11,403 nucleotides of DNA from Betaproteobacteria bacterium (lineage in GTDB: Bacteria; Pseudomonadota; Gammaproteobacteria; Burkholderiales; SG8-39), in the NCBI GenBank assembly GCA_029865405.1, contig JAOUGZ010000045.1:1-11403 (forward strand), read 5' to 3'. Positions 1 through 7,229 of the stretch are shown here, piece by piece; position 1 is the first letter of the stretch; each line of letters begins with the position of its first letter. The notes under the pieces were generated by a model. It saw only the letters and a list, made by a program, of their open reading frames with translations. It had not been told where the DNA came from and did not search any database. The translations under genes and the position numbers were made by a program.

Positions 1-3000
1 GAACGTGCTCGGATCGAAGCCGAGCCATTGCTGCAGGTTGAGCTCCTCGATGCCGAGGCTGAGCTCGTATCGCCGCTGGATCAGCGTCTCAAGGTCGAGG
101 TCGAAATCGAACGCCGAATCGGCGTAGCTCATGCTGATGAGGTCGACGTCGCCAAGGCCGAAGAAGTCCTGCAGCTCGGTGTTCAGCTGCGCCTCGAGCT
201 CCCCGATGTTGCGCGCCTTGTCGCGGACGGTGTCGAGGGCTTGCCCGAACCCCTCGGCGAAACTCACCACCCCATCGCCGAGGACGCCCGCGACGCTGAC
301 GCCGATGAGCGGGATCTCCTCGTAAAGCGGTCCGTCGGGCGCCGCCAGCGTATCGACGAGCTGCTGCAGGCCGGCCAGCAGGTCATCGAGCGAGACGTTG
401 CGCAGGCTGAGGATGTCGTCCAGGTTGATGGCGCTCAGCTCGAGACCCTGGAAGCTCCCGGCGCCGAGGAAGAAGTCGGCGAAGCCGCCGTACGCTGGAA
501 CCTCGCCGCTCTCGGCGCGGAGCCTCAATCCATCGCCGTTCAGCCCGGAGAGCAGCCCTGTCATGGCGACCGGAAGGTCAACCAGGTAGTAGCTGTCGAC
601 GTCGAAGCTCGGTCGGAGGCTCGACGCGGGCACCGTGTCCGCGATCAGATCGGCGTAGGTGAGGCGCGCGTCGGCGCCGATGCGAAGGGCGGCGGAGAGG
701 TCGAGGACGCCGTCTTGAATCTCCGCGCCGATGATCCCGAGGTTGATCCCGAGGTCGAACGGGTCGGCGACGCCGTCGTTGTCCGCGTCGTGGCCGAGGA
801 AGAGCCGCGCGGTAACGCCGGGGTCGAGAACGTAGAACTGATTGCTCGCATCGAGCCCGAAGACAAAGTCGAGGTCGAGGCTCGTGTCGACGTCGAGCGA
901 GAAGCCCTCGCTCCCCGAGAGCCCGAGGGCGGCGAAGACCGGGCTGTCGAAGTCCGGCGACACCTCGTCGTGGAAGCGCCAGAGATCCAGGGTGGCGCGA
1001 TACTCCTTTAGGTTCGACGAGGGCACCAGCTCGAGGCCGGGAATCGCGAGGAGCAGGTCCGTATCGACCGGCCCCGTCGCGTCGTCGAAAACGGCCTGGA
1101 CCGCGTCTCTCACGCGGCTTGCCACCGCGTCCGCGATCGCCTGGCCCGTGCCGGGGTCGATGCCGAAGAGGTCCGCGAAGCTCAGGTCGACGAACGGCAG
1201 CGAGAGGGTGTCACTGAACAGTGTCTCGAGCTGCGGCCCGAGGTCCTGGATCCAGTCGCCGAAGGCGCCGAGGCCGAGGGCGAGCGCCGCCTCGTCGCTC
1301 GGCGTCAGCCCGGTCACCTCGTCCACCAAGGGGGGCCGACGGCGCTCGCCCGGTCCGAGCGTGCTCGACATGAGGTTGCCGCCGATCGCCACGCCCGCGT
1401 GGCCAAGCGCCAGGACGTGACCGATCTCATGCATGACGACGGTAAGCAGATCGATATGTGCGGCAGCCGCCACATCGGGCGTAGTCTCGAACTCCGTGTC
1501 CGTGCTCGGGCTCGGGTCAACGAACCAGCCGAACCCGGCCGCGGCCGCGTCGAGCTCGATCCGGCCTGTGAGCGGATTCTCGCGGGCGAGCATCCCGTCT
1601 GGCAGGTCGACGATATCGATTCTGGAGGCCAGGCTGTCGAGCTCGTCGTCGGTGGCGGAGACCGGCAGGACGCCCGCCTCGCGCCATCTCCGCGCCGCCT
1701 CTTCGACGATCGGCGCGAGCTCGTCGGCCGTCAGGAGCGTCAGATCGGGGACCGGGGCGCCGTCCGGCATGACGCCCTCGGGCAGCGCCAAGACCGTATT
1801 CCCGGTGAGCGGCGTCGAAGGACGGCTGTAGGTCACCGTGCTGGCCCGCGCCTCGAGCGCCACGTCCCCGTTCGCGGTGACCGTGCGCCCGACGTTGGCG
1901 CCGTCGACCGTGGTGACGATCAGGCTCCCCTGCGCCGGCACGTCGGCGGTCAGCGGAGTCGTGACGCCCGTGACGTCAATCGTGTCGCGCCCGCCGCCGG
2001 TGTGGATCACCGTGTCACCGAAGCCATCGGTGAGGAAGAACACGTTGTTTGCGCTGCTTCCGGTGAATTCGCCGCCGCCCGGCCCGACGACCACGTTCCG
2101 AAGGTTGGCGAGCCTGGCGAGCGTGGCGACCACCGTGACCCCGTCGGCCGCGTAGATCGTGCCGGTTCCGGCGTCGAGGTCGATCGCTACGGGCGTATCG
2201 ATCGAGGCGAAGCTCACCGTGTCGACCCCTCCCGTCCCGGCGTTAAAGGGGTCGATGACAACGCGGGAATCCCCGACGCCGTCGATGGTGTCCGCGCCGC
2301 CGAGGCCGGTGAGCACGTTGTTCTTATAGTTGCCGATTAGCGTGTCCGCGTACGGAGTCCCAGTGACGTTGCGAATGCCGCTCACGGCAAAGTCGCCCAG
2401 GAAGTCGGCGATGTCCGATGCCGCACCGTCGAAGCCCAACACCTGAAGGGTCTGGACCAGGAGGTCGGTCGCCCCGGAGAGCCGATGGCCGCTCACGCCG
2501 GTGGCGCTCCCCCAGGTAAAGTTGAATGTCGGCAACTCGAACGCCCCGAGGCTGAAGCCGGGCACCACCGCGTTGCCACCGGCGCCCGCCTCCACCGTGA
2601 CGCCCGGCCCCGCGTGATCGTCCGGGAAGTACTCGGAGTAGTCGAGATCGACGGTCCCTCCCGGCGTCGAGGCGTCGATAGTTCCCTTGAGGACTGCTCC
2701 GTCCTTGAACACAATCTCCGTGTTGCCAAAGCGGCTCGTGACGATGTTCTCGATGTCGAGCGCATAGAGGATGCTCGAGCCGTCGGGCACGTAACTGTCG
2801 AGGAAGTCCTGGCTCACGCCGATCGCGCCGAGGGCGTCCTGCAGCAGGGCGAGCGGACCGCCGCGGTCCACGACGGTGATGAAGTTGGTCCCGACCTCGA
2901 GCGTGACGTCGTTGTCCGGGTCGTCGTCCGTATTCTGGGGCAGGAGACCCGCGAGCAAGCTCAGGTTGCCGGGCGTCACATTGTCGATGACGATCCGGAA

Positions 3001-6000
3001 GTCGCCGAACGCGCCCGAGAAGTCCAGCGTGTCGAAGAATTCGGGCGCCGCGGTCCCGTCGATGACCAGATCGGGCGGCTCGATGACCGCGGCGAAACCC
3101 CAGAGGTTGTTGAACTTATAGGTATCGGCGCCCGTCCCGCCCGCGAAGACGTGGATGCCCGGCGTCGGGACGCCCGGACCCAGCGGCAGCGACATCGTGC
3201 CCGGCGAGAACGTGTTCGACCCCAGGCCCGAGGGCGACACGTTCGTTCCGGCGACGATGTTGACGATGGAGGCGCCGTAGCGGACGTCGGACACGTCGAT
3301 CACCGTGCCGAAGCCGGTCGCCGACTGTAGCGTCGAGCCGAAAATCGCGCTTAGGTTCACGATCCGCGGCCGGAGGAAGTTCGAGCCGCTGTAGTCGAGC
3401 GCGTTGCCGACGAAGAGCCCGGTCGGATCGATGACCACGGTGTCGGTGAGCGGGATTGTGGTGAGCTTTTTCCCCGTGCCGCCGCGCACAGTGCCTTCGA
3501 AGCTGGCACCTCCCTTGAGCTGGAAGACGTTGTCGTTCCGGCCGCCCCAGATCGTCGTATTCTTATCGACGCCGATCACCGTGATGACTGGGAGCGTCTT
3601 CAGGTGAAAGAAGCTCAGGCCTTTTTGGATCGTCGAGTTCTCCTTCACCGTGAGCGTGGTGACGCCGGTGTTCGCGTCGGTCGCGAATTCGAACTCGAGC
3701 GCCTGGACGGTAGCTTGGAAGTCGAGGGCTAGGCTCGAGGCGGCCCGCGCGTCGATCACGACCGAGTGGCCGACCTTGTCGAAGTAGAACGAGTTGTCGC
3801 CGGTTCCGAGCGTGATGTTCTCGATCTGCTTGAACGCGGCGACCGTGACTGTGTCGGCGGCCTCGGCGAAGCTGCCGCTCGAGGGGCGGAGCGAGGCCAA
3901 GAGATCTACCGTCCGGTCGGCATCGCGCGTGAAGACGCCGGTCCCGGCCGTGAGTCCACCGCCGCTCACGCTGAAGGCCATGAGGCCGCCGAGACCTGAG
4001 AAGTCGAGCGTATCGGTGCCGGCCGGGTCAGCTAGGACGTCCTGACCGAAACCGGGGTGGAAGACGTATGTGTCGTCCCCTTGACCCCCATCGAGCGAGT
4101 CGCTGCCGACGCCGCCCTCCAGCCAATCGTTGCCCGAGCCGCCCTTTAGGATGTCGACTCCGGCTCCGCCGAAGAGAAAGTCGCGCTCGTTCCCGCCGTC
4201 CAGGGTGTCACCGCCCCCTAGGCCGTACAGCGTATCCACACCATCGCCACCACGAAGGATGTCACCAGCGCTCCCGCCCATGAGCTGGTCTCTGCCCGCA
4301 CTGCCGTCAAGTTCCGCCGAGCGAGCCGGGCTTGACTCGGCGACAAGGATGTCGTTGGCCGAGGATCCGGCAACGGGCTTGTCGAGCAGATCCGCCCCAA
4401 TGAGCGTCAGGCCGACGGATCCCGCTTTCACTTCGCGGATGGTCGGGACGTAGGACCCGGTCTCCGCGACGCCTTGGCGAGTCGTTGTGACGGATAGGCT
4501 TCCTCCGGTAACAGCGGACTCGACGACCCCGAATTCAGGCAGGTCCAGATTGCCGGGGCTGGTGAACTCAACCGACCACGCTTTCGCGATCTGCAGGGAC
4601 CGGACGGTGACTTCGGCCCCCAGATTTCCCAAAGCGGTCGCGATGTTGGCGCGCGTGGCTTCGCTGTCGATGCCGTTGGCGTCGGTCGCCAGCGAGATGT
4701 CACCTGTTGCTCCACCCTTGAAGCTGAGCCTGAACGTTCCACCGGGCGTGCCGGCCCCGGGCGTGAACAGGATCTGTTGAATCTCGTTTTGAGCCTGACC
4801 TTGCTGGTCCGCGGCCCCGGCCCCGCCGATCCCGGTCGCCCGGCCGTTGAGCAGATCGACCACAATCGGTTGGCCGCTGTATTGCGAGTAGTCCAGGACG
4901 TTGCGTTGCCCGGCTTGTGGTCCGTCGTTCTTCTTGATGACGCCGCTCAACGCATTTGCGGTCTTGATGACGAACGTATTGCTGCCCTTGCCCACGACCA
5001 GATCTGTGACATGGGTGGCGTACAGTCGCTTGGCGGGCGCCTCCGCGTCGCTGTTGTCGAAAACGGTGACCTCGCCGTCCGCGCCGAGCTCGAACAGCAG
5101 GTCGGCATCCACGCCGTTGAAGCTCAGTTCTACGGTCCCGCCCTGTACGCCCTCGCGCTGGCTGTGCAGGATGCTGACGAAACCCTGGTTGAGTCCTTCG
5201 GCCCAGCCGTTGCTGAATACGTAGCGGTGGCTCTGACCTGCATTTAGGTCCGCGCGCAGGATCTCGATGTACTTCACCCCGCCCAGGTCCGGCACCGCCG
5301 GGTCGCTGTTCTTGATCCCGATTCCCTCGCCGGCGCTGCTCTCCAGCGTGACGGTCATGCTCCCGGCCACGCTCCGGAAATCGAGCTCGTCACGACCGCC
5401 ATTGACCAGCTCTTCCAGGACTTCGGGCGCGTCCCAGACTTCGCCGAACCGGTAGGTATCGTTGTCCCTACCCCCGTAGAGCTTGTCCCCACCGGTGCCG
5501 ACCGCGAGGATATCCGCGCCGTCGCCACCGTACAGGGTGTCCTTGTTCGCACCGCCGATGAGCTTGTCGTCGCCTTCGCGCCCCTCGAATACGTCGCCAC
5601 CCCGATCGGAAGCGATGAGCACATCCTTGCTCTGGGCACCCAGGACGATCTCGATGCTCTCGACGCGGCCCGCCACGCCTCCCACGATGCTGCCGGCACC
5701 GGCGCGCAGATCGACGCGATTGTCCTGGTCGAGCTCGCCCTGATACTCGAGGGTGTCGCGGCCGCCGCCACCGGTGAGGTCGCCCTTGAGTTGCGCACCC
5801 TTTTCAAGCTGGAACTTGTCGGTTCCGCCACCGCCTTCGAGGTTCTCGATGTTGCGGGCAGTGAGTACGAGCAGATCGTTGACGTCGTAGACCTCGACGG
5901 TCCCGTCTTTCTTGATGAGGTAGCGCAGGCCGGCGTCGCTCGATGCCTCCAGGACGTTCGCCATGTTTTGCTTGCCAGTAACGCTGGTGACGCCGATGTG

Positions 6001-7035
6001 CTGCCCGTTCAGAGCCTCGACCGTAGCCCCCTGGACCGTCAGGGTCACGGAGCCGTTGCCGACGTCGATGATGGTGAACGTCGCTGCATTGCCCTCCCGA
6101 TCATTGGCAAGATCGATCGTGCCAAGGAGGGTGTGGGCATAGCCGCCGAGATCCAGCGAGCTGACGGCATTGAGTTCAGAGACATCTCCGATGACCACCT
6201 CGAGGTCCCAGTCCCCACCGAGCGCCGCAGCCCCCGTCAGATCATCCGACGCCGCAATATCTGCGCCGGTGAGCGCGGCGAGCTCCTGGACGAAGGCGAC
6301 GCCCCACTCGCCCGCGGCGACGTTGCAGCCGTAGAGCAGGATGTCTGCGTCGCTGCCGAGCGCGGCACGCCAGGTCGCGAGCTGGTCGGCATAGCTTTCG
6401 AGCGTGCTGGCGTCGAGCCGCGCGCTGCCCAGATCGACGCCGCCAGCCGAGCCGTGCGAAAGGATGTGGATGGCATCGAGGTCGCGCTCGCCGCGCAGCG
6501 CTTCGCTGATCTGGCGCACGCCATCGTCGCTGGCGTCGAGGATGACGACCCGGGTGTCCGCGTCCACGCCGGTCGCTGCGCCACCGAGCAGACTCTCGTA
6601 ATCCTCGATTCCCTGGTCGACGAAGACGATCTCGCGCGCCTGGGCCGAGTTGGTCGCCGGCGCGCCCTCGCCGTCGAGGAACACGATCTGGCTCTGGATC
6701 GGCGGGATCGCGTCCGGCGCCTTGGCCGGGACGTCGACGATCCAGCTTTCGTCAGTCAGGTCGGCGCTGACGGCGCCGTCCAGCGCGAAGCTGATCAGTG
6801 CCGGGGATTGCGTCGCCTGCGCCTGCCAACCCGACTGCAGCGCGGCCTGCTCGCGCTCCTTCTGATCGAGAACGCCCGAGAACGCATCGGCGACGGCCGG
6901 CGACGCGAGGTCGGCCGAGAGCAGCATCCGCGGCTCGAGCGCCTCGAAGAGAATCTTGCGGCGGTAAGGGGGCGCGTCGCGCCGCCGCGCGCGCGCGTCC
7001 TGCGACCTGAACGGTCTTTCGAACGGAGCGTTCAT
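1..7035 (-). CDS. Giant LEPR-XLL / DUF4347 / RTX-repeat protein with embedded matrixin-like domain (3' end outside window)
   Basis: One frame stays open from ATG (7035-7033) to base 1: 2345 codons, no stop, C-terminus missing. Order by residue: basic N-terminus (1-27); LEPR-XLL motif FEALEPRMLLSAD (30-42); linker; DUF4347 (about 135-304, with IHILSHG and LLYGCN); beta-rich modules alternating with RTX-type GGxGxD stretches (466-530, 906-991, 1555-1586); a beta insert (758-855); matrixin-like domain (about 1728-1925) with HEIGHVLALGH; acidic region (1926-2345) with loop DADNDGVAD. Cys237 is the only cysteine. LEPR-XLL and DUF4347 are known at the N-termini of very large bacterial repeat proteins, and RTX repeats bind calcium outside the cell. 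A secreted or surface adhesin or enzyme is inferred; the substrate is unknown. No signal peptide is visible, and type I secretion would need the missing C-terminus. ATG 7035 is the only ATG/GTG/TTG start available, because an in-frame stop lies at 7063-7065; its ribosome binding site is weak. Confidence 0.93.
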   Translation of the reverse strand, partial: MNAPFERPFRSQDARARRRDAPPYRRKILFEALEPRMLLSADLASPAVADAFSGVLDQKEREQAALQSGWQAQATQSPALISFALDGAVSADLTDESWIVDVPAKAPDAIPPIQSQIVFLDGEGAPATNSAQAREIVFVDQGIEDYESLLGGAATGVDADTRVVILDASDDGVRQISEALRGERDLDAIHILSHGSAGGVDLGSARLDASTLESYADQLATWRAALGSDADILLYGCNVAAGEWGVAFVQELAALTGADIAASDDLTGAAALGGDWDLEVVIGDVSELNAVSSLDLGGYAHTLLGTIDLANDREGNAATFTIIDVGNGSVTLTVQGATVEALNGQHIGVTSVTGKQNMANVLEASSDAGLRYLIKKDGTVEVYDVNDLLVLTARNIENLEGGGGTDKFQLEKGAQLKGDLTGGGGRDTLEYQGELDQDNRVDLRAGAGSIVGGVAGRVESIEIVLGAQSKDVLIASDRGGDVFEGREGDDKLIGGANKDTLYGGDGADILAVGTGGDKLYGGRDNDTYRFGEVWDAPEVLEELVNGGRDELDFRSVAGSMTVTLESSAGEGIGIKNSDPAVPDLGGVKYIEILRADLNAGQSHRYVFSNGWAEGLNQGFVSILHSQREGVQGGTVELSFNGVDADLLFELGADGEVTVFDNSDAEAPAKRLYATHVTDLVVGKGSNTFVIKTANALSGVIKKNDGPQAGQRNVLDYSQYSGQPIVVDLLNGRATGIGGAGAADQQGQAQNEIQQILFTPGAGTPGGTFRLSFKGGATGDISLATDANGIDSEATRANIATALGNLGAEVTVRSLQIAKAWSVEFTSPGNLDLPEFGVVESAVTGGSLSVTTTRQGVAETGSYVPTIREVKAGSVGLTLIGADLLDKPVAGSSANDILVAESSPARSAELDGSAGRDQLMGGSAGDILRGGDGVDTLYGLGGGDTLDGGNERDFLFGGAGVDILKGGSGNDWLEGGVGSDSLDGGQGDDTYVFHPGFGQDVLADPAGTDTLDFSGLGGLMAFSVSGGGLTAGTGVFTRDADRTVDLLASLRPSSGSFAEAADTVTVAAFKQIENITLGTGDNSFYFDKVGHSVVIDARAASSLALDFQATVQALEFEFATDANTGVTTLTVKENSTIQKGLSFFHLKTLPVITVIGVDKNTTIWGGRNDNVFQLKGGASFEGTVRGGTGKKLTTIPLTDTVVIDPTGLFVGNALDYSGSNFLRPRIVNLSAIFGSTLQSATGFGTVIDVSDVRYGASIVNIVAGTNVSPSGLGSNTFSPGTMSLPLGPGVPTPGIHVFAGGTGADTYKFNNLWGFAAVIEPPDLVIDGTAAPEFFDTLDFSGAFGDFRIVIDNVTPGNLSLLAGLLPQNTDDDPDNDVTLEVGTNFITVVDRGGPLALLQDALGAIGVSQDFLDSYVPDGSSILYALDIENIVTSRFGNTEIVFKDGAVLKGTIDASTPGGTVDLDYSEYFPDDHAGPGVTVEAGAGGNAVVPGFSLGAFELPTFNFTWGSATGVSGHRLSGATDLLVQTLQVLGFDGAASDIADFLGDFAVSGIRNVTGTPYADTLIGNYKNNVLTGLGGADTIDGVGDSRVVIDPFNAGTGGVDTVSFASIDTPVAIDLDAGTGTIYAADGVTVVATLARLANLRNVVVGPGGGEFTGSSANNVFFLTDGFGDTVIHTGGGRDTIDVTGVTTPLTADVPAQGSLIVTTVDGANVGRTVTANGDVALEARASTVTYSRPSTPLTGNTVLALPEGVMPDGAPVPDLTLLTADELAPIVEEAARRWREAGVLPVSATDDELDSLASRIDIVDLPDGMLARENPLTGRIELDAAAAGFGWFVDPSPSTDTEFETTPDVAAAAHIDLLTVVMHEIGHVLALGHAGVAIGGNLMSSTLGPGERRRPPLVDEVTGLTPSDEAALALGLGAFGDWIQDLGPQLETLFSDTLSLPFVDLSFADLFGIDPGTGQAIADAVASRVRDAVQAVFDDATGPVDTDLLLAIPGLELVPSSNLKEYRATLDLWRFHDEVSPDFDSPVFAALGLSGSEGFSLDVDTSLDLDFVFGLDASNQFYVLDPGVTARLFLGHDADNDGVADPFDLGINLGIIGAEIQDGVLDLSAALRIGADARLTYADLIADTVPASSLRPSFDVDSYYLVDLPVAMTGLLSGLNGDGLRLRAESGEVPAYGGFADFFLGAGSFQGLELSAINLDDILSLRNVSLDDLLAGLQQLVDTLAAPDGPLYEEIPLIGVSVAGVLGDGVVSFAEGFGQALDTVRDKARNIGELEAQLNTELQDFFGLGDVDLISMSYADSAFDFDLDLETLIQRRYELSLGIEELNLQQWLGFDPSTF
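763..789 (-). other. Calcium-binding loop DxDxDGxxD (residues 2083-2091)
   Basis: DADNDGVAD has acidic or Asn ligands at positions 1, 3, 5 and 9 with the central glycine, as in thrombospondin type 3 or EF-hand-like loops. It lies in an acidic region (1926-2345) that otherwise matches no family I recognise. Confidence 0.6.
1261..1854 (-). other. Matrixin-like zinc metalloprotease domain (residues about 1728-1925)
   Basis: An amphipathic stretch LTADELAPIVEEAARRW (1768-1784) is followed by DIVDLPDGML, a GFGWFVDPSPSTDTEF segment and DLLTVVMHEIGHVLALGH. His1869, Glu1870, His1873 and His1879 form the HExxHxxxxxH zinc site. The usual metzincin glycine is Ala1876. Met1889 in GGNLMSS could be the Met-turn, and LTPSDEAAL resembles the closing helix of matrixins. 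Similar GWFVD...DLLTVVMHEIGH modules recur inside giant LEPR-XLL proteins. Activity is inferred from intact ligands only; domain edges are approximate. Confidence 0.8.
2278..2373 (-). repeat. RTX-like repeats, block 3 (residues 1555-1586)
   Basis: RNVTGTPYADTLIGNYKNNV then LTGLGGADTIDG. This is the common form with NVTGTxxADTLIGN and N-x-LxGLGGADxIDG. It is short, about three units, and weaker than block 2. It is followed by a DTVSF...AIDLDAGTG stretch typical of the flank of such arrays. Confidence 0.75.
2566..2754 (-). repeat. Beta module, copy 4 (residues 1428-1490)
   Basis: IENIVTSRFGNTEIVFKDGA, then VLKGTIDASTPGGTVDLDYS and EYFPDDHAGPGVTVEAG. The order of elements matches copies 1-3: IENI, N-x-x-x-x-F-K-x-G-A-x-L-x-G, LDYS, VTV-x-x-G. 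Confidence 0.6.
2986..3129 (-). repeat. DTYxF...LDFS segment, copy 3 (residues 1303-1350)
   Basis: ADTYKFNNLWGFAAVIEPPD, a linker, then FFDTLDFSGAFGDFRIVI. It has the same order as copies 1 and 2 with a longer middle, and follows a degenerate RTX-like step, FAGGTGADTY. Confidence 0.6.
3301..3546 (-). repeat. Beta module, copy 3 (residues 1164-1245)
   Basis: GGRNDNVFQLKGGASFEGTV, then RGGTGKK, a linker, NALDYSGSNFLRPRIVNL and a distal SATG. It is closest to copy 1 in the F-Q-L-x-x-G-A part. The VDL step is changed to VNL and the loops are longer. Confidence 0.6.
3961..4077 (-). repeat. DTYxF...LDFS segment, copy 2 (residues 987-1025)
   Basis: DDTYVFHPGFGQDVLADPAG then TDTLDFSGLGGLMAFSVSG. 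It follows RTX block 2 directly, as copy 1 follows block 1, which suggests a C-terminal cap of each beta-roll. Confidence 0.6.
4063..4320 (-). repeat. RTX-type glycine/aspartate repeats, block 2 (residues 906-991)
   Basis: This is the longest and most regular RTX array here, with about eight units, including GSAGRDQLMGGSAGDILRGG, GGGDTLDGGNERDFLFGG, AGVDILKGGSGNDWLEGG and GGQGDDTYVF. The spacing of nine residues between GG steps is well kept. Calcium-dependent beta-roll folding follows from the family. Confidence 0.92.
4471..4764 (-). other. Beta-sandwich-like insert (residues 758-855)
   Basis: GTFRLSFKGGATGDISLATD is followed by the helical-looking DSEATRANIATALGNLGAE, then VTVRSL...WSVEFTSPGNL and GGSLSVTTTRQG. 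This resembles a recurrent insert of giant repeat proteins: a TFxLxFxG strand pair, a helix of the AxxxxxAL type, a VxFxG strand, and a closing GGxxxVTTxxxG. I know the pattern but not a named family. It occurs once in the visible part. Confidence 0.5.
4816..5016 (-). repeat. Beta module, copy 2 (residues 674-740)
   Basis: HVTDLVVGKGSNTFVIKTAN, then ALSGVIKK, a linker, NVLDYSQYSGQPIVVDLLNG and RATGIGGAG. It matches copy 1 in order: hydrophobic strand, N-x-F, L-x-G, LDYS, VDL-x-x-G. It also carries the A-T-G tail. Confidence 0.65.
5344..5466 (-). repeat. DTYxF...LDFS segment, copy 1 (residues 524-564)
   Basis: DNDTYRFGEVW, then a short acidic stretch, then GGRDELDFRSVAGSMTVTL. Two related copies occur at residues 987-1025 and 1303-1350. 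The first two copies close an RTX block; the third follows the shorter glycine-rich stretch VFAGGTGADTYKF. Confidence 0.6.
5446..5640 (-). repeat. RTX-type glycine/aspartate repeats, block 1 (residues 466-530)
   Basis: Successive nonapeptide-like units include EGREGDDKL, GGANKDTLYGGDGADIL and GGDKLYGGRDNDTYRF. The GGxGxDxLx pattern is the calcium-binding beta-roll of RTX proteins. The units are imperfect: several lack a Gly or Asp. The block passes straight into a Y-x-F ... LDF segment. Confidence 0.85.
5698..5853 (-). repeat. Beta module, copy 1 (residues 395-446)
   Basis: The pattern is IEN-L, then a Gly-rich turn, then F-x-L-x-x-GA-x-L-x-G, then a Gly-rich turn, D-T-L-(E/D)-Y, and V-D-L-x-x-G. 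Here it reads IENLEGGGGTDKFQLEKGAQ, continuing LKGDLTGGGGRDTLEYQGE and RVDLRAGAG. The same succession recurs three more times in the protein with diverged sequence. Confidence 0.65.
6124..6633 (-). other. DUF4347 domain with possible His-Cys dyad
   Basis: Residues about 135-304. The domain opens with EIVFVDQGIEDYESLL, continues with IHILSHGSAGG (189-199) and LLYGCNVAAGEWG (233-245), then LTGADIAASDDLTG (255-268), and ends near LGGYAHTL. This order is characteristic of DUF4347. His194-Gly195 and Cys237 are 43 residues apart, each after a hydrophobic strand, as in caspase/gingipain-like clan CD peptidases. Catalysis is an inference from this layout; the family itself has no assigned function that I know of. 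Confidence 0.85.
6901..6960 (-). other. LEPR-XLL N-terminal motif of the giant protein
   Basis: Residues 26-45 read RKILFEALEPRMLLSADLAS. The core LEPRMLLSAD matches the LEPR-XLL signature that marks the N-termini of very large repeat proteins. It follows an arginine-rich stretch (residues 14-26), as is usual for this motif. It is often suspected to act in sorting or export, but its function is not established. Finding it about 30 residues from the ATG supports the chosen start. Confidence 0.9.
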
Positions 7036-7043
7036 CGGCGCGG

Positions 7044-7124
7044 TTACCGTCGCATGCAGGGGTCACCCACCGCGTGGCGGTCGCCGCGCGATCCAAAAGC
7101 GTTCCTCAATGCCGCTGCCGGCAA
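7044..7124 (-). CDS. Possible 26-codon leader ORF ahead of the giant gene
   Basis: On the minus strand the purine tract GGGGGAGGAG is followed after 3 nt by TTG (7124-7122). From there 26 codons run to a TAA at 7046-7044, eight bases before the ATG of the giant gene. The tract is by far the best Shine-Dalgarno-like sequence in the gap, whereas the giant gene's own start has none at the usual distance. The peptide (LPAAALRNAFGSRGD...) resembles nothing I know. Coupling of a leader to the giant gene is speculative. Confidence 0.2.
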   Translation of the reverse strand: MPAAALRNAFGSRGDRHAVGDPCMRR

Positions 7125-7229
7125 GCGCTCCTCCCCCTTTTTTGCGTCGCCGTGGACTCGGCTTTCCTGCCCCAGTCCCGGGTTTCTTGTCGGTACTTGT
7201 GCTGCGCCGTTCTGCCCGTGCGCCTGATG

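Noticed and set aside
28..2340. Long plus-strand open frames (327 and 313 codons) opposite the giant gene
   Set aside because: They are exactly codon-opposed to the giant gene's frame and encode low-complexity Glu/Val/Asp/Arg sequence. Such antisense frames are expected from G/C-biased third positions.
4063..5640. Repeated GC-rich DNA as a possible CRISPR or tandem DNA repeat
   Set aside because: The periodicity is at protein level (RTX units) with diverged DNA; there are no identical repeats with regular spacers.
5791..7227. 478-codon plus-strand frame opposite DUF4347
   Set aside because: Same codon-opposed register, no recognisable domain, and it would lie opposite the clearly conserved LEPR-XLL/DUF4347 coding sequence.
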